A stretch of DNA of 9,892 nt, from positions 1-9,892 of the forward strand of contig JBFLZY010000095.1 in assembly GCA_040755975.1 (NCBI GenBank), in the 5' to 3' direction. The notes below the pieces were generated by a model. It saw only the letters and a program-made list of their open reading frames with translations. It was not told the origin of the DNA and searched no databases. A program made the translations under genes and the position numbers. The stretch comes from JAIMBK01 sp040755975 (GTDB lineage: Bacteria; Bacillota; Desulfotomaculia; Desulfotomaculales; Nap2-2B). Below are positions 1-4,853 of the stretch, one piece after another. Numbering within the stretch: the first letter of the stretch is position 1; every line of letters starts with the position of its first letter.

Positions 1-150
1 GTACGGAACCATATCAGGAATATGTTGACCGGGGATACTTTGAAGTAACGCAGAGTAATAAAGAAGTAGTTTCAGGTAAAGTTAAACTGTTTAAGGTAAC
101 GCGGGTAACGCCGAAAGGTCAAATATATATCCTTGACAGGTTAAGAAAAG
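1..150 (+). repeat. Direct repeat copy A, pairs with 1990-2139
   Basis: 148 of 150 bases are identical to 1990-2139 in the same orientation, and the first 127 are perfect. Similarity decays after a one-base insertion at about 151 and is lost near 177. The repeat may extend upstream beyond the window, so its true length is unknown. The two copies lie 1989 bases apart and bracket the microprotein and replisome organizer genes. Confidence 0.95.
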
Positions 151-161
151 AAGGCGCTTAA
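1..161 (+). CDS. Antirepressor, KilAC-domain C-terminus (partial, cut by window start)
   Basis: This is the 3' end of a gene that begins before the window. It reads from base 3 in frame as TEPYQEYVDRGYFEV and onward to a TAA at 159-161. The peptide matches residues 196-245 of the complete antirepressor at 1404-2171, so it is the end of a KilAC (phage antirepressor C-terminal) domain. The DNA at 1-150 equals 1990-2139 except for T/C at 128 and A/C at 138. An extra A near 151 relative to the downstream copy shifts the frame, so this copy ends RKEGA-stop while the other continues RKEALNLSENIK. Members of this family counter or modulate phage repressors. The N-terminal domain lies outside the window, so it is unknown whether it is also of the ORF6N type or a different DNA-binding module. 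Confidence 0.85.
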   Translation, partial: TEPYQEYVDRGYFEVTQSNKEVVSGKVKLFKVTRVTPKGQIYILDRLRKEGA

Positions 162-206
162 ATTAAGCAAAAATATATTCTCTACGCTAAATTGAGGTGT
201 ATCAGT

Positions 207-317
207 ATGAATTCATATAAGCAAATTTTCTGCACTGTGGATGATTGCCGATATAACAGAAATGGGGATTGTTGCGATGATGACTCAATCCCTTTATTAA
301 TCGAATATCACGGCTAA
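207..317 (+). CDS. Small Cys-rich protein, DUF1540-like (36 aa)
   Basis: An ATG at 207 follows a GAGGTG Shine-Dalgarno site (194-199) with a 7-base spacer. The frame stays open for 36 codons to a TAA at 315-317. The peptide starts MNSYKQIFCTVDDCRYNRNG and then has CC and an acidic stretch. The pattern C-x-V-x-x-C-x-Y-N-x-x-G-x-C is typical of the small DUF1540 domain found in clostridia, whose role is unknown and where the cysteines may bind metal. Residues C9, C14, C22 and C23 are the candidate ligands. It sits between the two antirepressor copies, and its stop overlaps the likely upstream start region of the replisome organizer, which suggests translational coupling. The call rests on the ribosome site and the cysteine pattern; the gene is too short for firm family assignment. 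Confidence 0.65.
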   Translation: MNSYKQIFCTVDDCRYNRNGDCCDDDSIPLLIEYHG

Positions 318-351
318 AGACCACCCAAAGACCAGAGCGCTTGCCAAAAGT

Positions 352-1398
352 TTGCAATGCAGCAGACACGAAGTGGTCGGCATATTGGTCACACTCTGGC
401 TTTGGGGTTTAAACAATGCGGACAGAGATGGTAACATCCAACATGCAACGGCAGAGGACATTGCCGACGGCATCATGTACCGCGGACAGTCCGTAGGACA
501 GTCCCCTCAACAGGCTGCGGACTTTCTGCTTGAGTGCCTTATCTCGTCGGGATGGATCGACGTAGCTGCGGACGGCCACTTCATTCTCCATGACTGGGAC
601 GTATGGCAGGAGCAATGGTACAAAGCTCTGGACAAAAGAGCCAGGGATGCCGAAAGAAAGCGGAAGCAACGACACGGAGAAGGCGACGACTCGGAGGCGT
701 CCACGGGACAGTCCGCAGGACAGTCCGAAGGACAAGAGGCAGGACAGTCCACTGGGACATCCGCACATAACCGTAACCGTAACCGTGATCGTAACCGTAA
801 CCGCGATCGAGACCAAGACCAAGAGATAAAGACGCCCTCTGCCCCCGAAGGAGGATCGCTGGCACAAGACACATCGCAGCCTGTCCCATTTGAAAAAATT
901 AAAGAGCTTTACAACTCCACCTGCGTGAGCTTTCCCAAGATTATTGCCATAGAAGGGAAACGTCGCACAGCCGTAACGGCAAGGTGGAAAACGTATGGAT
1001 CTCTTGATGTATTCGCCGAGCTTTTCAAAAAAACGGAAGCCAGCGACTTCATGCGTGGCAATAATGAGCGCAACTGGCGCCCCACGTTCGACTGGCTCAT
1101 GAACTCCAACAACATGGCAAAGGTGCTTGAAGGAAACTACGACAACGACAAATCGAGAGGAGGTTCGAGCACCGATGGGAAGAGTCTTGAACGGAATAAT
1201 GGTGGCAATGAAGTAAGGAAAGAGGCTGAGGGAAGCCCAAGTAAGAGACGCGATTACGGGAGCGGGATCCTTGGTCAGCGTGCTCTCCGTAATTTGAGTA
1301 ATGAACAAGCTGTCCGGGATGATGAGAGCCATTCGAACACAGGTGCGGGAGCTGGATTTGACATTAATAAGTTCCCCTGGAAGGGTTGTAAGGGGTGA
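352..1398 (+). CDS. Phage replisome organizer / replication initiation protein
   Basis: This is a 348-residue protein from the first standard start codon (TTG 352). The N-terminal part (about 1-95) looks like the winged-helix domain of phage replisome organizers, with EVVGILVTLWLWGLNNADRDGNI and the segment FILHDWDVWQEQ. A low-complexity linker follows (about 96-175), with four-residue GQSx repeats and NRNRDR repeats. Residues 180-265 match the conserved C-terminal domain of such proteins (TARWKTYGSL, EASDFMRGNNERNWRPTFDW, MAKVLEGNYDN). These proteins bind the phage origin and recruit the helicase loading machinery. The start is odd: family-like sequence (DHPKTRALAKSL) continues upstream in frame to a stop at 298-300, but only ACG (310) or ATC (307) could begin it, and TTG 352 has no ribosome site. 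The natural start may be a near-cognate codon at 307-312, or the original ATG may have mutated. No helicase loader gene follows it in this window. Confidence 0.85.
   Translation: MQCSRHEVVGILVTLWLWGLNNADRDGNIQHATAEDIADGIMYRGQSVGQSPQQAADFLLECLISSGWIDVAADGHFILHDWDVWQEQWYKALDKRARDAERKRKQRHGEGDDSEASTGQSAGQSEGQEAGQSTGTSAHNRNRNRDRNRNRDRDQDQEIKTPSAPEGGSLAQDTSQPVPFEKIKELYNSTCVSFPKIIAIEGKRRTAVTARWKTYGSLDVFAELFKKTEASDFMRGNNERNWRPTFDWLMNSNNMAKVLEGNYDNDKSRGGSSTDGKSLERNNGGNEVRKEAEGSPSKRRDYGSGILGQRALRNLSNEQAVRDDESHSNTGAGAGFDINKFPWKGCKG
706..765 (+). repeat. Five tandem 12-bp units inside the replisome organizer (candidate iterons)
   Basis: The units start at 706, 718, 730, 742 and 754. Three contain the exact 9-mer GGACAGTCC, an inverted repeat around one central base. 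The third (GGACAAGAGGCA) and fifth (GGGACATCCGCA) are degenerate. Two more exact 9-mers lie upstream at 484-492 and 496-504, also 12 bases apart. They encode GQSA, GQSE, GQEA, GQST and GTSA. Initiator genes of lambda-type and several Firmicutes phages carry their origin internally, so these may be initiator-binding iterons. The alternative is a replication-slippage repeat that only forms a flexible protein linker. Confidence 0.8.
769..822 (+). repeat. Nine tandem 6-bp units (AACCGT / GATCGT / GACCAA)
   Basis: The units run AACCGT three times, GATCGT, AACCGT, AACCGC, GATCGA, GACCAA, GACCAA, and encode alternating Asn-Arg, Asp-Arg and Asp-Gln pairs. The array follows directly on the 12-bp units. 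Such highly charged dipeptide linkers are common in replisome organizers of clostridial phages and are prone to length change by slippage. Confidence 0.85.
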
Positions 1399-1403
1399 AT
1401 TAA

Positions 1404-2171
1404 TTGTCTGACTTAAAACTGGCTAAGGCGGGTCTGACACAAATTGAACATAAAAACCAGCGCGTCCTTACCACAAAGCAATTGGCAGATGGGTATGAAA
1501 CTGACGAAAACACAATCACCAAAAACTTTAGCCGCAACAAGGATAGATACATCGAAGGAAAACATTTCTATTGCCTGGAAGGCGAGGCATTACGAGGGTT
1601 TAAGGACTGCATGACAAATTGTAAGGTAGTTGATCCGAGAACTCCGAAGCTCTATCTCTGGACGGAAAAGGGTGCCTTGCTTCACGCCAAATCCCTAAAC
1701 ACCGACAAGGCATGGGAAGTGTATGACATCCTGGTGGAAACGTATTTCCGGGCCAAGGAAACGTTTAACGTCCCTAAAACCCTGCCCGAAGCCCTGCGCT
1801 TTGCCGCCGAATTGGCCGAGAAAATCGAACAGCAAAAACCCCTCGTCTCCTTCGCCGAAACTTGTGCGGCATCTAAAGACAGCGTATTGATCAGGGAATT
1901 GGCTAAAATTGCATCTAAAAACGGGATTATTATCGGTGAAAAGCGCCTTTACCAGAGACTTCGCACGTGGGGTTTGATATTCCCATACAGTACGGAACCA
2001 TATCAGGAATATGTTGACCGGGGATACTTTGAAGTAACGCAGAGTAATAAAGAAGTAGTTTCAGGTAAAGTTAAACTGTTTAAGGTAACGCGGGTAACGC
2101 CGAAAGGTCAAATATACATCCTTGACCGGTTAAGAAAAGAGGCGCTTAACTTAAGCGAAAATATTAAATAA
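1404..2171 (+). CDS. Phage antirepressor, ORF6N + KilAC domains
   Basis: This is a 255-residue protein. TTG at 1404 is chosen because AGGGGTG (1391-1397) lies 6 bases upstream, overlapping the end of the replisome organizer. Residues about 14-115 fit the ORF6N domain: VLTTKQLADGYETD, RNKDRYIEGKHF and LYLWTEKGALLHAKSLNTDK followed by AWEVYDILVETYF. Residues about 126-246 fit the KilAC/ANT domain (LPEALRFAAELAEKIE, GEKRLYQRLRTWG, then a basic C-terminus). Proteins of this design act in phages as antirepressors or regulators of the lytic switch, with the N-terminal domain binding DNA or protein and the C-terminal domain specifying the target. Its last about 150 bases repeat the end of another antirepressor gene at 1-161, so the element encodes two. 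It ends 14 bases before the next gene and is probably in the same transcript. Confidence 0.9.
   Translation: MSDLKLAKAGLTQIEHKNQRVLTTKQLADGYETDENTITKNFSRNKDRYIEGKHFYCLEGEALRGFKDCMTNCKVVDPRTPKLYLWTEKGALLHAKSLNTDKAWEVYDILVETYFRAKETFNVPKTLPEALRFAAELAEKIEQQKPLVSFAETCAASKDSVLIRELAKIASKNGIIIGEKRLYQRLRTWGLIFPYSTEPYQEYVDRGYFEVTQSNKEVVSGKVKLFKVTRVTPKGQIYILDRLRKEALNLSENIK
1990..2139 (+). repeat. Direct repeat copy B, pairs with 1-150
   Basis: This copy encodes residues 196-245 of the complete antirepressor. It differs from copy A at two positions (C at 2117 and C at 2127) and lacks the extra A found at about 151. The near identity at synonymous sites points to recent duplication or gene conversion rather than selection on the protein alone. 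Confidence 0.95.
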
Positions 2172-2179
2172 AAGGAGTG
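2171..2179 (+). promoter_or_regulatory. Ribosome binding site that fixes the start at 2186
   Basis: AAAGGAGTG precedes ATG 2186 by 6 bases. The GTG at 2177 is in the same frame but lies inside this Shine-Dalgarno sequence, so it is unlikely to be used. Confidence 0.8.
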
Positions 2180-2185
2180 AAACAA

Positions 2186-3343
2186 ATGCCTGAAGGACAA
2201 GAATCCAAAGAATTACAGGTTCTCAAAGAGTATGACCGGCACAAGTACAATGTTTTGGTACCGACCGCTATCGTGCAGCAAATCTCCCCTTTTCACCAGG
2301 CACGTTTAGAAGTGGTGCAGCTGTCACCCAATCCGGAGGATGGTGACGTTTATTACATCGGCAAAACCCAAGTGTATAAACAGGGCGACGAAGGCAGGAA
2401 AACAAAAGTTGAAGTTCCTGCTTACGCCCCGGCGAAGCCGGCATTAATGAAGATTGCCCACGCGGCCGGCATAGTCTGGAACTGGGGTGAATGCAAGCGG
2501 CTGGATGACCACCGGGATGTTGATTACGTGAGTTTTCAGGCTGTAGGAGCTATACGGAAAACCAACGGTGAATGGGTGCCTCTTAAGGCCACCAAAGAGA
2601 TTGATATCAGGGTAATTGCCGAGGAACTGGCGATCCAGTACGAAGAAAAGGCTGATGATTTAATCAGCGCTAAGAAATTGCAGCCAGCGGAGAGGGACGC
2701 ATGGATCAAAAAGAACCTGCGGAAAGCTGTGGTCCAATGGCGTAAGCACAAGCTGCGCCGGTGCGAAACCGGGGCTTACCTGGCGGTTATCAGGGCAGCT
2801 TTAAGCCTGAAGTATGCCTATACCAAGGATGAGTTACTGCGGCCGTTCATCGTTCCAAGGGTGGATTTTGCTCCGGACTACAACGATCCCGAGGTTCGTC
2901 GGCTGATCATGACCCAGGGGCTTAAAGCTACCGCCGAACTATTCGGAGGAACGCCGGCGCTCATGGCTGGGCAAGAGATCCAGTCTACCCAAACACAGGC
3001 ATTTAACACTCCCGAAATGCCGCCAGTGAGCGATATACCGGATGTATCCAACGAGCCACCAAGTTCTTTTGATGTTGGGGAAGATACTGATCCGGAAGAC
3101 GTTTCAGGCGATATGGGAGACATAGATGATATACCAGCTGACATCCCCGGCATGGATGACTTCTCCGAGCCGCCGGACCCTGAAGATTTTGGTCAAGGCT
3201 CTCTTTTTAGGGGTGGATCCGGCGAAGGCGCCGAATTGACATGTTCCTCTTGCGGAACCAAGATTTCCAGTAAGGTAGCCGAGTATAGCAAGAAGCACCA
3301 CGGTCGCTACCTTTGCTTTGACTGCCAAAAGAGAGGGGTGTAA
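2186..3343 (+). CDS. Phage recombination-module protein with C-terminal zinc finger; candidate single-strand annealing protein
   Basis: This is a 385-residue protein from ATG 2186. Residues about 1-250 form a folded region with VLVPTAIVQQISPFHQARLE, YYIGKTQVYKQ, PALMKIAHAAGIVWNWGECK, then YVSFQAVGAIRKTNGEWVPL and KEIDIR. A Lys/Arg-rich helix (about 170-200, with RKAVVQWRKHKLRRCETGAY) follows, then a segment ending LLRPFIVPRVDF. This layout resembles phage proteins encoded next to recombination nucleases, and in outline RecT/Sak-type annealing proteins; I infer that role from pattern and context, not from a certain match. Residues about 275-350 are Pro- and Asp/Glu-rich and probably disordered. 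The C-terminus is a zinc finger with C353, C356, C377 and C380 and the motif KVAEYSKKHHGRYLCFDCQ. Similar fingers end several Firmicutes phage DNA-metabolism proteins. The next gene is an SbcD-like nuclease only 3 bases away, which strengthens a role in recombination. Alternatives are a replication accessory or ssDNA-binding protein. Confidence 0.55.
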   Translation: MPEGQESKELQVLKEYDRHKYNVLVPTAIVQQISPFHQARLEVVQLSPNPEDGDVYYIGKTQVYKQGDEGRKTKVEVPAYAPAKPALMKIAHAAGIVWNWGECKRLDDHRDVDYVSFQAVGAIRKTNGEWVPLKATKEIDIRVIAEELAIQYEEKADDLISAKKLQPAERDAWIKKNLRKAVVQWRKHKLRRCETGAYLAVIRAALSLKYAYTKDELLRPFIVPRVDFAPDYNDPEVRRLIMTQGLKATAELFGGTPALMAGQEIQSTQTQAFNTPEMPPVSDIPDVSNEPPSSFDVGEDTDPEDVSGDMGDIDDIPADIPGMDDFSEPPDPEDFGQGSLFRGGSGEGAELTCSSCGTKISSKVAEYSKKHHGRYLCFDCQKRGV

Positions 3344-3346
3344 TGT

Positions 3347-4576
3347 ATGCGAGTAGCTTTTGTTAGCGATTTGCATTTCGTCTATGCCAATTATGGCAAG
3401 GTAGACCCTGACACGGGTATTCACAGCCGTTACCGCGACTGGCAGCGGACATGGGGATATGTTGTGGACAAGGTTGAGGAAAAGAAATGTGACGTTTTGG
3501 TTATTGCAGGTGATATATTCCGCAACAATCGCCCCCACCCGCTTGAAATTTCGTCGTTCGTGCAAGGTATTAAGGGATTATGGGCGACCGGGATACCGGC
3601 CGTGATCGTCGCCGGTAACCATGATCAAGACGCCGATGGGAGAAGTCCCGCCCTGGAATTACTTGACGCCTTTGGGGTGCCTTCTTTGCACATCTACACC
3701 CGCCCGGGCATTATAGAACTAAAGACCCATAACGGTACATTGCAAATAGCGGCCCTTCCCTGGCCCAGCCGGGCGCAGTTACTGGCCAAGACAGAAAAGA
3801 ACATGTCGGCAGCGGAAATCAATACTCTTCTGGCTGATAAGTTGGTGCAGATTATCCGGGCCCTGGGAATGGAAAGACGACCGGATATCCCGTCTGTTTT
3901 GGTGGGGCACTTAAGCGTGGGCGGCGCCATTACGTCCTCCGAGCAGGTGCTGGCCATGGTCGATGAAGCGCTGGTCCCCATGGCGTCTTTTGAGGAAGCC
4001 GGATTTGATGCGGTTTGCCTGGGACATATCCATAAAGCACAGGTCTTACGGCCGGCGGCACCCTGGGTAGCTTACGGCGGGAGTATGGAGCGGGTAGATT
4101 TTGGCGAGGAAAAGGAGGACAAGGGGTTCTGGATACTTGATATGGCTCTTGGTAGTATAGAAGCCCATTTCGAGAAGGTCCCCTGCCGGCAGTTTACCAC
4201 CATTCAGTGCGATTTGAACGGCGAGGAACCGGTGAGAGTAGAAGACAAGCTGACGGCCGCCATTGAAACGGCATCTAAGGATGGGCGCCTGCAGGATGCC
4301 GTGGTAAGAATCAAGTATCGGGCTACCGCCGAACAAGCCGCATATATCAAAGCCGAAACCCTGTCCGAAATGCTATATGCCGCCGGCGCTTTTTACGTGG
4401 CCGGCATCTTCGGCGACGTGGAGCGGGAAGAACGGTCAAGGGTTGAAGAAATTAAAGAGGGATTAGGAGTCCTGGATGCCTTAAAGTTATACCTAGAAAG
4501 CCAGGGGACCGAAGATGAGAAGATTCCTGGCATTCTTGGGTGTGCTGAAGAGTTGTTGCAGGTGGCATGCGGATAA
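3347..4576 (+). CDS. sbcD: SbcD/Mre11-like DNA double-strand break nuclease subunit
   Basis: This is a 409-residue calcineurin-like metallophosphoesterase. The five Mre11/SbcD metal-site motifs are visible: D8-x-H10, G-D56, GNHD (90-93), H188 in VGHLS and G-H227-I-H229. The N-terminal two thirds is the nuclease domain; the rest would be the capping and SbcC-binding region. With the SbcC-like ATPase downstream it should form the SbcCD (T4 gp46/gp47-like) complex that opens, trims or cleaves DNA ends and hairpins. ATG 3347 is preceded by AGGGGTG (3334-3340) with a 6-base spacer, overlapping the end of the upstream gene, so the two are probably translated together. The length fits the family. 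Unlike the usual host sbcDC pair, it is separated from its ATPase partner by a small zinc-finger gene. Confidence 0.92.
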   Translation: MRVAFVSDLHFVYANYGKVDPDTGIHSRYRDWQRTWGYVVDKVEEKKCDVLVIAGDIFRNNRPHPLEISSFVQGIKGLWATGIPAVIVAGNHDQDADGRSPALELLDAFGVPSLHIYTRPGIIELKTHNGTLQIAALPWPSRAQLLAKTEKNMSAAEINTLLADKLVQIIRALGMERRPDIPSVLVGHLSVGGAITSSEQVLAMVDEALVPMASFEEAGFDAVCLGHIHKAQVLRPAAPWVAYGGSMERVDFGEEKEDKGFWILDMALGSIEAHFEKVPCRQFTTIQCDLNGEEPVRVEDKLTAAIETASKDGRLQDAVVRIKYRATAEQAAYIKAETLSEMLYAAGAFYVAGIFGDVEREERSRVEEIKEGLGVLDALKLYLESQGTEDEKIPGILGCAEELLQVACG

Positions 4577-4608
4577 TTTTTGCTTAAGTGTTACCTATCG
4601 TAACGACA

Positions 4609-4624
4609 TTACCTAAGGAGGTAA
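4609..4624 (+). promoter_or_regulatory. Hairpin burying a ribosome binding site
   Basis: TTACCT (4609-4614) can pair with AGGTAA (4619-4624) across an AAGG loop. This places the strong Shine-Dalgarno sequence AAGGAGGT (4615-4622) of the 74-residue gene partly in the stem. A second TTACCT lies at 4591-4596 and could compete for the same partner. The effect on translation is inferred. Confidence 0.4.
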
Positions 4625-4628
4625 GGAT

Positions 4629-4853
4629 GTGAGGATCCGTAATGAGAATGTTTCATGCGATACGTGCAAGCATAAGCCTGCACCGAAGAAAAAGTACTGC
4701 GGAAAATGTATTAACCAAAACGGATACCTGGGATGGGAGCCGGCACCAGGGGTAAAAGTGCGGGAAACCAGGGGCTATACCTTTACGGCCAAAGGCACCC
4801 CCATAGAAACAATATTCCGGACGGTGGTAAATAGTGAGAAGGAGGGAAAATAG
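4629..4853 (+). CDS. Small zinc-ribbon-like protein (two CxxC) between sbcD and sbcC
   Basis: This is a 74-residue protein starting at GTG 4629, which is 6 bases after AAGGAGGT (4615-4622). C10, C13, C24 and C27 (CDTC, then CGKC) form a short probable zinc site with a Lys-rich loop between the pairs. It is followed by NQNGYLGWEPAPG, a pattern seen in small phage proteins of unknown function. The C-terminal half has no recognised motif. The stop at 4851-4853 abuts the GTG of the SbcC-like gene, so the two are translationally linked, and the SbcC ribosome site lies inside this gene. Its position inside the nuclease cassette suggests a DNA-related or SbcCD-related accessory role, but nothing in the sequence proves it. 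Confidence 0.75.
   Translation: MRIRNENVSCDTCKHKPAPKKKYCGKCINQNGYLGWEPAPGVKVRETRGYTFTAKGTPIETIFRTVVNSEKEGK

Noticed and set aside
409..1332. A 307-codon open frame on the - strand opposite the replisome organizer
   Set aside because: The + strand product has clear phage domains. The - strand product is low-complexity Val/Ser/Leu-rich where it opposes the tandem repeats and has no ribosome site, so it is an antisense shadow.
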